A stretch of 64,000 nucleotides of DNA from Micromonospora coxensis (lineage in GTDB: Bacteria; Actinomycetota; Actinomycetes; Mycobacteriales; Micromonosporaceae): the NCBI RefSeq assembly GCF_900090295.1, contig NZ_LT607753.1, positions 2,356,001 through 2,420,000 on the forward strand, in the 5' to 3' direction. The notes beneath the pieces are model-generated. The model made no database searches and had not been told where the DNA came from. It saw only the letters and a program-made list of their open reading frames with translations. Positions 56,235 through 64,000 of this stretch are shown in pieces. Both the position numbers and the translations under genes were made by a program. Numbering within the stretch: position 1 is the first letter of the stretch; every line of letters starts with the position of its first letter.

Positions 56235-56269
56235 GAGGCCCGCGTACCGCTCCGGCGGACGCGGGCCTC
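56235..56269 (+). terminator. Terminator hairpin
   Basis: An 11-bp perfect stem (56235-56245 with 56259-56269) with a 13-base loop starts 17 bases past the DUF305 stop. Confidence 0.78.
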
Positions 56270-56366
56270 GTCGCGTTCCGTGAGGCCCAAAGTCTGTTTG
56301 GCGCTTATAGCACCTTGTGACCGATTACGTGCGTTGGAGACTTTTCTACCTACATATCGTGACCAG

Positions 56367-57089
56367 TTGCGATTCGGGCTCGTTGCGCAGGACGTGGGGG
56401 TTGCACTGAGAGACGCGCGGCGTTCGGTCACCAGCTGGTGCCGACGCCACACCATCGGCGGTGACGGAGCGGTGGCAGCCGTCCGTCGCGGACACCGGCA
56501 GGGCGAGCCCGGAACGCTCAGCCGCGAACAGGAACTCGAACTGATCGACGTCCTGCGGGGCGTCCACCCCGACACGTTCGGGCTGGACGAGGAACTCTGG
56601 ACGCGACAGAGCCTGACCACGCTGATCCATCGCCAGTTCGACCTGGCGATGGACGCCGGCACGGTCGGGGCGTACCTGCGGGCCTGGGGGCTGGGTCCGC
56701 GCGAGCCACGGGAGCGGGCCTGCGGGCTCTGCGTCGGCGCGGTCGAGCGCTGGGTACGCAGCGAGTACCCGGCGATCACCCGGGCCGCCCAGGAGCACGC
56801 CGCGGAGGTCTACTGGATCGGCCGGGTACGCCTGCGCGGCACCATGCCGGCCGCCGACGTGATCTCCGCGGTCTCCTCGCGGGGCCGGGTGCGGTTCATG
56901 GTGACCACGCCGAGCGTGGACCCGCCGCTACCCCGGGAGTTCGTGCTGCGGCTCAGCGGCGCCGACGAGCGCACCGTGCACCTGATCGTCGACGGCTCGT
57001 GGCCCAAGAACGAGTGGCCGCGCCGCCTGCCCCGCCGCATCGTCCTGCACCCGCTGCCCAGCTGCGGCCGCACCCTCCTCGCCGCCTGA
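56367..57089 (+). CDS. IS630-transposase-derived protein, catalytically degenerate
   Basis: The product is 240 residues if it starts at TTG 56367, which has TATCGT 6 bases upstream; a GTG at 56280 gives 29 more residues, but those bases are AT-rich and look untranslated. The N-terminal half has winged-helix DNA-binding regions typical of IS630 (LSREQELELIDVL, WTRQSLTTLIHRQF, TVGAYLRAWGLGPREPRERA). The catalytic half is altered. The first DE pair is replaced (VYWIGRVRLRG), one Asp remains (LIVDGSWPKN), and the terminal PELNPIE region is missing (LHPLPSCGRTLLAA). No inverted repeats flank it, so this looks like a domesticated remnant used as a DNA-binding protein. Confidence 0.7.
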   Translation: MRFGLVAQDVGVALRDARRSVTSWCRRHTIGGDGAVAAVRRGHRQGEPGTLSREQELELIDVLRGVHPDTFGLDEELWTRQSLTTLIHRQFDLAMDAGTVGAYLRAWGLGPREPRERACGLCVGAVERWVRSEYPAITRAAQEHAAEVYWIGRVRLRGTMPAADVISAVSSRGRVRFMVTTPSVDPPLPREFVLRLSGADERTVHLIVDGSWPKNEWPRRLPRRIVLHPLPSCGRTLLAA

Positions 57090-57269
57090 CCCACCCTCCC
57101 CTCCCGGCCAGCCCGGTGATCATGGAGTTGGGGCACTCGTGGAGATCCACTCCGCCGCCAACCTGATGATCACCGCAGGTCGTCACGGGGGTGGCCGACA
57201 CGGGCGGGGGCCGGGAGATACCGATTGGGTGATCGGGGAAGGGGTTTGCTACTCTTTCCGGGTCGCTGA

Positions 57270-57341
57270 GCCCCCGTAGCTCAGGGGATAGAGCACCGCC
57301 CTCCGGAGGCGGGGGCGCAGGTTCGAATCCTGCCGGGGGCA
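57270..57341 (+). tRNA. tRNA-Arg (anticodon CCG)
   Basis: A 72-base cloverleaf is complete: 7-bp acceptor stem (GCCCCCG/CGGGGGC), D arm GCTC/GAGC, anticodon stem CCGCC/GGCGG with loop CTCCGGA (anticodon CCG), T arm GCAGG-TTCGAAT-CCTGC, discriminator A at 57341. CCA is not encoded. It reads CGG, a common Arg codon at this GC content. Confidence 0.97.
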
Positions 57342-57348
57342 CAGACAC

Positions 57349-57379
57349 GAGAAGCCCGGGCCATCGGCCCGGGCTTCTC
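57349..57379 (+). terminator. Terminator hairpin after the tRNA gene
   Basis: A perfect 14-bp stem (57349-57362 with 57366-57379) with an ATC loop begins 8 bases past the tRNA. It also serves the convergent polymerase gene. Confidence 0.87.
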
Positions 57380-57408
57380 CGCGTTCCCGACCCGCGTCGC
57401 GCCGTCCG

Positions 57409-58380
57409 TCACCCGCCGGGCCGGTCGGCCTCGCGCCGGGCGCGGGCCCGCCGCTTCCCCTCGTGCATGGCCTGCACCCGGGCCACCGGGATGGTCCGCC
57501 CCTCGGCCACCAGGTCGGCGGGGAGGCGCTGCGGCGCGGGCATCGCCTCCGCCCACGGGTCACGGTCGGCCACCAGCGCGGGAACGGTCCGCACCGTGAA
57601 GTCGCCGGGGGTGACCGCGTCGAGGTCGTCCCAGGCCACCGGGCAGGAGACCGGCAGGCCGGGCCGCACCCGGGGGCTGTACGCGGCGACCACCGTCGCT
57701 CCGCCGGCCCGGGTCGGGTCGACGAAGACCCGGCCGCCCCGGTCCTCGCGGATGAAGGCGGTGGTGGCCAACGCCGGGTCGAGCCGTTCGGTGTGCACGG
57801 CGAGCGCCCGGGTCGCGGCGGCCGCCTCCTCGGCGGTGGTCTCCCCGGCCACCGGCACGAAGACGTGCAGCCCCTTCGCGCCGCTGGTCTTCACCGCGCC
57901 GGCCAGCCCCACGTCGGCCAGCGCCTGCCGCACCAGCGCGGCGGTCCGGACGACCGGGCCGAACGCGTCCCCCTCCGGCGGGTCCAGGTCGAGCACCAGA
58001 TGGGTGGGGTGCTCCGGCCGCGCCACGGTGGACAGCGTCGGGTGGTACTCGATCGCCCGCTGGTTGGCGAACCAGAGCAGGGTGCGCCGGTCGTCGCAGA
58101 GCGCGTACGACACCTGCCGGTGCGACGCCTCCGCCCACACCGAGGTACGACGCACCCAGTCGGGCGTGTACTTCGGCAGGTTCTTCTGCATGAACGGGTC
58201 CTGGCCGCGCAGCAGCCGGATCACCGACAGCGGCCGGTCGGCCAGCCCGGGCAGGATCCGCTCGCGGACCGCGTCCAGGTAGTCGACCAGGTCGCGCTTG
58301 GTGACGTCACCACCGGCGAGCAGCGGCTGGTCCAGGTTGGTCAGCCCGACGCCGTCCCGGGTCTCGTCCGCGTCCCCCAT
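57409..58380 (-). CDS. LigD-type polymerase/primase domain protein
   Basis: The product is 323 residues, the length of a stand-alone LigD polymerase domain (archaeo-eukaryotic primase fold). Motifs include LVLDLDPPEGDAF with the metal-binding Asp pair, KTSGAKGLHVFVPV with the nucleotide-binding SGxKGxH, and a late AWDDLDAVTPGDFTV. Such enzymes add nucleotides, often ribonucleotides, to broken DNA ends during Ku-dependent joining. No ku or ligase gene is in the window, so the full repair system must lie elsewhere. Confidence 0.9.
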   Translation of the reverse strand: MGDADETRDGVGLTNLDQPLLAGGDVTKRDLVDYLDAVRERILPGLADRPLSVIRLLRGQDPFMQKNLPKYTPDWVRRTSVWAEASHRQVSYALCDDRRTLLWFANQRAIEYHPTLSTVARPEHPTHLVLDLDPPEGDAFGPVVRTAALVRQALADVGLAGAVKTSGAKGLHVFVPVAGETTAEEAAAATRALAVHTERLDPALATTAFIREDRGGRVFVDPTRAGGATVVAAYSPRVRPGLPVSCPVAWDDLDAVTPGDFTVRTVPALVADRDPWAEAMPAPQRLPADLVAEGRTIPVARVQAMHEGKRRARARREADRPGG

Positions 58381-58458
58381 CCGACCACCCTGGCGGCCGG
58401 GCCGGGCCCGGTCAACCGGAAGCGCCGGAATAGCTCCCCGGAGCGATGCCGGGCGGTG

Positions 58459-58477
58459 GTGACGCTCCTAGCGTCAC
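58459..58477 (+). promoter_or_regulatory. Promoter and dyad of the oxidase operon
   Basis: GTGACGCT-CCT-AGCGTCAC is a perfect 8-bp dyad. Its right arm overlaps the -10 hexamer TAGCGT (58469-58474), which ends 7 bases before ATG 58482. A bound repressor or MerR-type activator would control the whole operon. Confidence 0.5.
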
Positions 58478-58481
58478 CGGC

Positions 58482-58700
58482 ATGGCCCGATCTCGTACCC
58501 GATCCCTGCCCGTGCGCCGGCTGCTCGGCGCGGCGTTGGCCCTCTTCGGCGTGTTCGTCCTCTTCGGCGGGCTGTTCGTGCCGCCGCACGTGATCCTCCG
58601 CGAGCCGGCCGTGGTGCCGGCGCCCGAGTCCTGGCTGGCCGGCTGGTTGATCCTGGTGGGGCTGGCCGTCGGCGTCTGGCCCGGGCGGAAGGACCGGTGA
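58482..58700 (+). CDS. Small two-helix membrane protein, first gene of the oxidase operon
   Basis: The product is 72 residues from ATG 58482. Two membrane helices (LLGAALALFGVFVLFGGLFV and SWLAGWLILVGLAVGVW) are linked by a short Pro-rich outside loop. I do not recognise a family. The stop overlaps the oxidase start by 4 bases (GTGA), so the two are translated together. A role as partner or membrane sensor for the oxidase is a guess from position. Confidence 0.7.
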   Translation: MARSRTRSLPVRRLLGAALALFGVFVLFGGLFVPPHVILREPAVVPAPESWLAGWLILVGLAVGVWPGRKDR

Positions 58701-60214
58701 CCTCCCGACGTCGGCTGCTGCGGCTGGCCGGGTTGGTCGGGCTGGCGACCGTGGCGCCCGCCGCCGCGCTGGCCGGCCACATCTGGGTCGGCTCGGGCCG
58801 GGGCAACGTCGGCCGCGTCCGGTTCGACCGTCCCCTGGCGATCCCACCGGTCGCCGAGGGCCGCCGGGACGACGCGGGGCGGCTGGTCCACGAACTGACC
58901 CTGCGCACCGGCACGACCGAGTTGCTGCCCGGACGCACCACCGACACCTGGGGCGTCAACGGGGCGTACCTGGGTCCGACCCTGCGGATGCGCCGGGGCG
59001 ACCGGGTGGCCCCCCTGGTCCGCAACGCCCTGCCACAGGCCACCACCCTGCACTGGCACGGGATGGAGCTGCCGGCCGCCGCCGACGGCGGTCCGCACCA
59101 CCTGGTCCCGCCGGGTGGCCGGTGGCAGCCCTCCTGGCGGGTGGACCAGCCGGCCGCGACGCTCTGGTACCACCCCCACCCGCACGGCTCCACCCGGCAC
59201 CACGTCCACCGTGGTCTGGCGGGCCTGCTCCTGGTCGACGACGACCGGGCCACGGGCCTGCTCCCCGAGCGCTACGGCGTGGACGACGTCCCGGTCATCC
59301 TGCAGGACCGGACGGTACGCGAGGACGGGGGCACGGACACCGCCGGCATCGACTTCGCCGGCACCGACATCGTGGGGCTGCTCGGTGAGGACGTCTTCGT
59401 CAACGGCACCTGGGGGCCGGTGCTGCGGGTGACGAGCGAGCGGGTGCGGCTTCGGGTGTTGAACGCCTCCAACGCCCGGGTGTACGACCTCGCTCTCGCC
59501 GACGGCCGCTCCTTCCACGTGGTGGCCTCCGACGCCGGGTTGCTGCCGGCTCCGGTGGAGACCGACCACGTCCCGTTGAGCCCGGGTGAGCGGGTCGAGC
59601 TGCTGGTCACCGTCCGGCCCGGCGAACGGTTGCTGCTGCTCAGCCGTCCACCCGACCTCGGGGCGAACGTGCTGTACGACCGGCTGGCCGGAGGCGACGA
59701 CGAGTTCCACCTGCTCCTGCTCGCGGCGGACGACCGGCTGACCCCGTCGCCTCCCGTCCCGGCCGCGCTGCCGGCCGCCCCACCGGTCCCGACGCCCCCG
59801 CCGGGCCGGCCCGACCGGCACTTCGAGCTGGGCGACTTCACGATCAACGGCAGGACGGCGGACCTCGGCCGGATCGACTTCGCCGTGCCGCTCGGGACGA
59901 CGGAGCGGTGGCGGATCCGCAACACCCAGGGCGTGCCGCACAACTTCCACGTGCACAACGCGGCGTTCACGGTCGGCGGGACCGTACCGCCGGAGCTGCG
60001 TGGCCGCAAGGACACGGTGTTCGTCCCGCCCGGGGCCGAGGTGACGCTCCTGGTCGCGTTCGGTCAGCACGCCGACCCGGCGCGTCCGTACATGTTCCAC
60101 TGCCACCTGCTGGCGCACGAGGACGCCGGCATGATGGGACAGTACGTCGTCGTACCGCCCGGGACGGAGGACCAGGTGAGCCCGACGCACCCGCGCCCGC
60201 ACGGGCACCCGTGA
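58697..60214 (+). CDS. Tat-exported multicopper oxidase (CueO/SufI-like)
   Basis: The product is 505 residues. A twin-arginine signal (SRRRLLRLAGLVGLA) precedes three cupredoxin domains. All four copper motifs are complete: LHWHGMEL (about 117), WYHPHPHGS (about 158), HNFHVHN (about 414) and FHCHLLAHEDAGMMG (about 467), with the type 1 Cys-His-Met set. It should oxidise substrates such as Cu(I), Fe(II), Mn(II) or phenolics while reducing oxygen to water outside the cell. No methionine-rich CueO insertion is seen. It overlaps the small gene before it and the kinase gene after it by 4 bases each. Confidence 0.93.
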   Translation: MTSRRRLLRLAGLVGLATVAPAAALAGHIWVGSGRGNVGRVRFDRPLAIPPVAEGRRDDAGRLVHELTLRTGTTELLPGRTTDTWGVNGAYLGPTLRMRRGDRVAPLVRNALPQATTLHWHGMELPAAADGGPHHLVPPGGRWQPSWRVDQPAATLWYHPHPHGSTRHHVHRGLAGLLLVDDDRATGLLPERYGVDDVPVILQDRTVREDGGTDTAGIDFAGTDIVGLLGEDVFVNGTWGPVLRVTSERVRLRVLNASNARVYDLALADGRSFHVVASDAGLLPAPVETDHVPLSPGERVELLVTVRPGERLLLLSRPPDLGANVLYDRLAGGDDEFHLLLLAADDRLTPSPPVPAALPAAPPVPTPPPGRPDRHFELGDFTINGRTADLGRIDFAVPLGTTERWRIRNTQGVPHNFHVHNAAFTVGGTVPPELRGRKDTVFVPPGAEVTLLVAFGQHADPARPYMFHCHLLAHEDAGMMGQYVVVPPGTEDQVSPTHPRPHGHP

Positions 60215-61353
60215 GACACGCCGACGCGGCGATGGCCGTGATCGTCACCGGTTCGGTCTGGGTGGCCGCCGACATCGCCGTCGAGCCGGCGAGCCGCTCG
60301 CCGGGGCTGGCCGGCTGGACGCTCGGCGCCGTGCTGGGCGGCCTGCACCTGGCCGGCCGACGCCGGCCGGTGCCGGTGCTGCTGCTCTCCGCCGTGGCGG
60401 TGGTCGCCTACCACGTGGCCGGCTACCCGGCGATCGGCCTGGGCTGGCCGCTGCTGGTGCCGTACGCGGTGGCGGCCGCCGCGGGACGACTGCCGGCCGC
60501 CGCCCTGACCGCCGTCGTCATCGCCGCCGGTGACGTCGGGTGGCGTACCGGGGTCGAGGGCGAGCCGCTGCTGCCGGTGGTGGTCGGCGAGGCGCAGACC
60601 CTGGTCGTCGTCGGCCTGGCCCTGGCCGTCGGGGAGGCGGCGTGGCAGCGCCGCCGCTGGGCGGGCGAGGTGCGGGAACGGCTGGCCCGGGCCGCCGAGG
60701 AGAGCCGTCGGGAGGCAGCCCGACGGCTGGCCGAACAGCGCCTCGCCGTCGCGGCCGACCTGCACGACGTGGCCGCGCACAGCCTGGTGGTGATCGGGTT
60801 GCAGCTGCGGATCGCCGAGGAGACGGTGGAGTCCGACCCACGCGCCTGCCGCGAGGCGGTGGCGGCGGCGCTGACCGCCCACGACGAAGCGTTGCGGGAG
60901 ACCACGAGGACGGTCCGGCTGCTGCGCGACGGTGACGGCCCGGGCGGGGCCCCGCTCGCGCCGGCGCCCGGCCTGGCCGACCTGGAGCGGCTCCGGGAGG
61001 TGGCCGGCGCGGCCGGGGTGGAGCTGGAGGTGCGGGTCGATCACGGGTCGCGGGTGAGCGGCTCGGCGGCGCTCGCCCTCTACCGGATCTGCCAGGAGGC
61101 GCTGACGAACACCATCCGGCACTCCGGCGCGCGGCGGGCCCGCCTCCTGGTGGAGAGCACCGACGACGGGGTGCGCCTGCGCTTCGACGACGACGGCCGG
61201 CCGGGACCGGTGCCCGCCCAGGGCGGCCACGGGTTGACCGGCATGTCCGAGCGGGCCCGCAGCGTCGGTGGTCGGCTGCGTGCCGGCCCCGGCCCCGGCC
61301 AGGGTTTCCTGGTGGAGGCCTGGCTGCCGGCCGACGCCGGTGCGCCCCGGTGA
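60211..61353 (+). CDS. NarL-family sensor histidine kinase, third gene of the oxidase operon
   Basis: The product is 380 residues from GTG 60211. Residues 1-145 form about five membrane helices with short loops. After a coiled coil, the HisKA_3 motif VAADLHDVAAHS contains phospho-acceptor His185. The HATPase domain has CQEALTNTIRHSG and GGHGLTGMSERA. It should phosphorylate the regulator encoded next. Being in one operon with a copper oxidase suggests it senses copper, redox state or an envelope product of the oxidase. The signal itself cannot be read. Confidence 0.92.
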   Translation: MRHADAAMAVIVTGSVWVAADIAVEPASRSPGLAGWTLGAVLGGLHLAGRRRPVPVLLLSAVAVVAYHVAGYPAIGLGWPLLVPYAVAAAAGRLPAAALTAVVIAAGDVGWRTGVEGEPLLPVVVGEAQTLVVVGLALAVGEAAWQRRRWAGEVRERLARAAEESRREAARRLAEQRLAVAADLHDVAAHSLVVIGLQLRIAEETVESDPRACREAVAAALTAHDEALRETTRTVRLLRDGDGPGGAPLAPAPGLADLERLREVAGAAGVELEVRVDHGSRVSGSAALALYRICQEALTNTIRHSGARRARLLVESTDDGVRLRFDDDGRPGPVPAQGGHGLTGMSERARSVGGRLRAGPGPGQGFLVEAWLPADAGAPR

Positions 61354-62021
61354 CCGTCCGGGTGCTGCTCGCCGACGACCAGCGGGCGGTGCGCGCGGCA
61401 CTGCGCTCCCTCCTGGACCGCACCGGTGACATCCGCGTGGTCGGCGAGGCGCGCGACGGGGAGGAGGCCGTGGCGCTCAGTGCCCACCTGCGTCCCGACG
61501 TGGTGCTGATGGACGTACGGATGCCGGGCGTCGACGGCATCACGGCCACCCGGCGGATCGTGGCCCGACACGGCGACGACTCGGCGCGGGTCATCGTGCT
61601 CACCACCTTCGACCTGGACGAGTACGTCTTCGCCGCGCTGCGTGCCGGCGCGAGCGGCTTCCTGCTGAAGAACGCGCCGCCGGCCAGCCTCCGTGAGTCC
61701 GTACGGGTGGTCGCGTCGGGCCAGGCGCTGCTGGACCCGGCGGTCACCCGGCGGGTCATCGCCCGCTACGCCGACCCGCCCCGGCCGGCCGAGGCCGCCG
61801 CCCTGGACGGCCTCACCGCGCGGGAGCGGGAGGTCGCGCTGCTCATCGCCGCCGGGCTGAGCAACGAGGAGATCGCCGCCCACCTGGTGCTCAGCGAGTG
61901 GACGGTCAAGACCCACGTCCGGCACATCCTCGACAAGCTCGGCGTGCGCGACCGGGTACACGTCGTCATCGCGGTGCACCGTGCCGGCCTGGACCGGCCC
62001 GACCCGCGCCGGCCCGGCTGA
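61350..62021 (+). CDS. NarL/LuxR-type response regulator, fourth gene of the oxidase operon
   Basis: The product is 223 residues; its GTG overlaps the kinase stop by 4 bases. The receiver domain has Asp9/Asp10 and phospho-acceptor Asp55 in VVLMDVRMPG, with the conserved Lys in FLLKNAPP. The LuxR-type DNA-binding domain reads LTAREREVALLIAAGLSNEEI, quoted in part, and TVKTHVRHILDKLGV. The 3' end overlaps the convergent ICL/PEPM gene by 56 bases. Confidence 0.93.
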   Translation: MTVRVLLADDQRAVRAALRSLLDRTGDIRVVGEARDGEEAVALSAHLRPDVVLMDVRMPGVDGITATRRIVARHGDDSARVIVLTTFDLDEYVFAALRAGASGFLLKNAPPASLRESVRVVASGQALLDPAVTRRVIARYADPPRPAEAAALDGLTAREREVALLIAAGLSNEEIAAHLVLSEWTVKTHVRHILDKLGVRDRVHVVIAVHRAGLDRPDPRRPG

Positions 62022-62790
62022 CCGGGACGGGTCGACCGGGGAACGGGTCACCGCCGGCGGCCAGCGCGGTCAGCATCGCGCCGGCCCGGGCGCGGGCGGC
62101 GGCGTACACGCCGGAGCCGAGGCTGATCCGGGCCACCCCGAGCCGGGCCAGCTCGGCGACGGTCGGCGTGTCGGGGCGGAGCATCACGTTCACCGGGCCG
62201 CCGACCTCCGCCACGAACCGGCCGACCAGCGCCGGGTCGGCCAGCAGGATCGGGTAGACGCAGTCCGCGCCGGCCGCCAGGTAGCGGCGGGCCCGCCGGA
62301 CCCCCTCGTCGAACCCGCCGGCCGGGTCACCGCCGGCACGCAGGAAGACGTCGACCCGGGCGTTGACCACCAGGGCCTCCCCGGCCGCCGCGCGTACGGC
62401 CGCGAGCAGGTCGGCCTGCTCGTCCACGTCGCACAGTTCCCTGGTACGCGGGTCGGAGTCCTCCAGGTTGAGCCCGGCCGCCCCGGTGGCGAGCAGCCGC
62501 TCGACCAGCTCGGCCGGGCGCAGCCCGTACCCCCGCTCCAGGTCGGCGGTGACCGGGACGGCGACCGTCCGGACCACCCGGGCCACCGCGTCGAACATCT
62601 CCCCCACCGGCGTGGCCTCGCCGTCGGCGTGGCCCAGCGCCTCGGCCACGGCGGCGCTGCTGGTGGCGACGGCGGGGAAGCCGGCGTCGGCCACGGCACG
62701 GGCCGAGCCGGCGTCCCAGGCGTTCGGCAGGATCAGCGGGTCACCCGGTCGGTGCAGGGCGCGCAGGGCGGCGGCGGTACGGATCGTCAT
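61966..62790 (-). CDS. Isocitrate lyase/PEP mutase superfamily enzyme
   Basis: The product is 274 residues from ATG 62790 (MTIRTAAALRALHRPG). The fold is clear from LILPNAWDAGSARAVADAGF, the metal-site region DLERGYG, and GLNLEDSDP. Members cleave or rearrange C-C or C-P bonds in 2-oxo acids (2-methylisocitrate lyase, PEP phosphonomutase, carboxy-PEP mutase). The catalytic Cys-loop of true lyases (KKCGH) is not seen, so the activity is open. The 3' end overlaps the response-regulator gene. It is divergent from the MocR gene. Confidence 0.85.
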   Translation of the reverse strand: MTIRTAAALRALHRPGDPLILPNAWDAGSARAVADAGFPAVATSSAAVAEALGHADGEATPVGEMFDAVARVVRTVAVPVTADLERGYGLRPAELVERLLATGAAGLNLEDSDPRTRELCDVDEQADLLAAVRAAAGEALVVNARVDVFLRAGGDPAGGFDEGVRRARRYLAAGADCVYPILLADPALVGRFVAEVGGPVNVMLRPDTPTVAELARLGVARISLGSGVYAAARARAGAMLTALAAGGDPFPGRPVPVSRAGAGRAGPGRHGAPR

Positions 62791-62823
62791 GGCCCGATTC
62801 TCGGCCGGTGACCGGCCCACGCC

Positions 62824-62829
62824 TAAGCT
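62824..62829 (+). promoter_or_regulatory. -10 hexamer TAAGCT, leaderless start of the MocR gene
   Basis: TAAGCT ends 8 bases before GTG 62838 with no ribosome site. Confidence 0.5.
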
Positions 62830-62837
62830 CCAATCCC

Positions 62838-64000
62838 GTGTCGATGGACTGGGCCGGTTTCGGCGTCGACCTGCACCTGGAGTTGGACGCCACCGGCGGA
62901 CGCCGGGCCGGTCTGGAACGCGCCCTGCGGGCGGCGATCCGGGACGGGCGGCTGCCGCCGTCGACCCGGCTGCCCGCGACCCGCGCGCTCGCCGCCGAAC
63001 TGGGCCTGGCCCGGGGTACGGTCAGCGCCGCCTACGACCAGCTCGTCGCCGAGGGCTGGCTGGTGGCCCGGGTCGGCGCCGGCACCGAGGTGAGCGCGCT
63101 GCGGCAGATCCCGCCGCCCTCCCCCGCCCGGCCGGCGGGCCCCGCCACCCCCCGGTACGACCTGCGCCCGGGCAGCCCCGACCTGGCGGCCTTCCCGGTC
63201 ACCGCCTGGCTGCGGGCGACCCGCCGGGCGCTGGCCGTCGCGCCGGTGAGCGCGTACGGGTACGGCGACCCGCGCGGGCGTCCCGAGCTGCGCGCCGCGC
63301 TCGCCGGCTATCTGGGCCGGGCCCGGGGCTTGCTCGCCGACCCGGAGCGGATCGTGGTCACCACCGGGTACGCGCAGGCGCTGGTCCTGCTCACCACGGT
63401 GCTGCGCGGCACCGGCCCGCCGGTGCTGGCGATGGAGGACCCCGGACTGCCCTTCCACCGCGAGGTGGTCCGCCGCCAGGGCGCCCGTGTGCTGCCGCTG
63501 CCGGTGGACGACCGGGGCGCGCGGACCGACCTGCTCGGCGTCGGCGCGCTGGCCGGGGTCGCCGCCGCCGTGCTCACCCCGGCGCACCAGTACCCGACCG
63601 GGGTGACCCTGCACCCGGCCCGCCGGCACGCGCTGACCGGCTGGGCGCGCGACGCCGACGCCCTGGTGGTGGAGGACGACTACGACGGCGAGTTCCGCTA
63701 CGACCGGCAGCCGGTCGGCGCGGTGCAGGGCATGGCCCCGGAGCAGGTCGCGTACGTCGGCACCGCGGCCAAGACGCTCGGGCCGGGGCTGCGGCTGGCC
63801 TGGCTGATGCTGCCGGCCCGGCTGGTGGAGCCGGTGGTGGAGGCCAAACGGCACCTGGACGTGCAGACCGAGGTGGTCGGGCAGCTCGCCCTCGCCGACC
63901 TGATCACCACCCACGGGTACGACCGGCAGGTACGGACCGTGCGCCGCCGCTACCGGCAGCGACGCGACCTGCTGCTGGAGCGCCTCGGCGGGTGGGCGGC
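62838..64000 (+). CDS. MocR/PdxR-family regulator (GntR HTH fused to aminotransferase fold), 3' end outside window
   Basis: The frame is open from GTG 62838 (or ATG 62844) to the right edge, giving 387 residues of a protein that should be about 450-470. Residues 15-80 form a GntR winged helix (LPPSTRLPATRALAAELG, LARGTVSAAYDQLVAEGWL). From about 110 the aminotransferase-like domain begins, with VTTGYAQALVLL, TPAHQYPTGVTL and the PLP lysine in GTAAKTLGPGLRLAWL. Members sense PLP or an amino acid and control a neighbour, often vitamin B6 or transporter genes. The divergent ICL/PEPM gene is a possible target. Confidence 0.92.
   Translation, partial: MSMDWAGFGVDLHLELDATGGRRAGLERALRAAIRDGRLPPSTRLPATRALAAELGLARGTVSAAYDQLVAEGWLVARVGAGTEVSALRQIPPPSPARPAGPATPRYDLRPGSPDLAAFPVTAWLRATRRALAVAPVSAYGYGDPRGRPELRAALAGYLGRARGLLADPERIVVTTGYAQALVLLTTVLRGTGPPVLAMEDPGLPFHREVVRRQGARVLPLPVDDRGARTDLLGVGALAGVAAAVLTPAHQYPTGVTLHPARRHALTGWARDADALVVEDDYDGEFRYDRQPVGAVQGMAPEQVAYVGTAAKTLGPGLRLAWLMLPARLVEPVVEAKRHLDVQTEVVGQLALADLITTHGYDRQVRTVRRRYRQRRDLLLERLGGWA

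Noticed and set aside
57270..57341. tRNA-Arg as an integration site for a mobile element
   Set aside because: No integrase, excisionase or duplicated tRNA 3' end is seen nearby; the flanking genes look like core genes.
58381..58481. ORF start at 58446 for the small membrane protein
   Set aside because: The 12 extra residues would begin inside the operator dyad and upstream of the -10; ATG 58482 fits the promoter spacing.

Overview
The window is very GC-rich (well over 70 % by eye), dense, and uses GTG and TTG starts often. It reads as chromosome from a Gram-positive actinobacterium. Protein content and gene order point to the Micromonosporaceae (Micromonospora or a close relative); this is inferred from recollection of family sequences, not from a search. 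Most of it is ordinary core chromosome. I see no prophage, CRISPR array, plasmid or biosynthetic cluster.

Layout. 1-8.7 kb: end of a DUF4126 membrane protein, a secreted lysozyme-like protein with a nearly 1-kb non-coding upstream region, a polysaccharide deacetylase, small proteins, a B12-dependent acyl-CoA mutase of the MeaA/Ecm type, a two-gene ABC exporter and a 3-hydroxybutyryl-CoA dehydrogenase. 8.9-15.2 kb: murA divergent from a PduO-type cobalamin adenosyltransferase, then a VOC protein, a DedA protein, a NarL-type two-component pair, a methyltransferase and a DUF2550 protein. 15.2-25.8 kb (minus strand): F1Fo-ATP synthase with two AtpI-like proteins and an SHMT upstream. The atpC gene is cut off from atpD by a terminator and an LCP-family cell-wall gene. 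25.8-32.1 kb: an SDR-DUF2867 fusion, a class A penicillin-binding protein, then prmC-tsaC-phosphotyrosine phosphatase. 32.2-43.5 kb: a GGDEF protein, prfA, rpmE, a kinase-phosphatase, a large secreted glycosidase-phosphoesterase, rho with a long disordered domain, and thrB. 43.6-48.9 kb: a small membrane protein, an MFS transporter and an RND exporter, which split thrB from thrC. 49.1-54.6 kb: thrC, hom, lysA, argS. 54.7-64 kb: a DUF3105/DUF305 pair, a degenerate IS630-like protein, tRNA-Arg(CCG), a LigD-type polymerase, a tight four-gene operon (small membrane protein, multicopper oxidase, sensor kinase, response regulator), an ICL/PEPM enzyme and the start of a MocR regulator.

The minus-strand backbone argS-lysA-hom-thrC-thrB-rho-rpmE-prfA-prmC-tsaC-atp-DUF2550-murA/PduO follows, from memory, the order in Mycobacterium tuberculosis (about Rv1292-Rv1315) and Streptomyces. 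The other genes sit as insertions in that backbone. A recurring feature is a TANNNT hexamer 6-8 bases upstream of the start codon with no Shine-Dalgarno, the signature of leaderless transcripts; it was used to choose several starts.

Most worth a second look: the isolated atpC, which also encodes an epsilon subunit without its C-terminal helical domain; the multicopper oxidase plus two-component operon with a dyad over its promoter; a transposase-derived protein that has lost catalytic residues; a 54-bp perfect palindrome; and the rho leader and disordered domain. No single element is clearly a new system.
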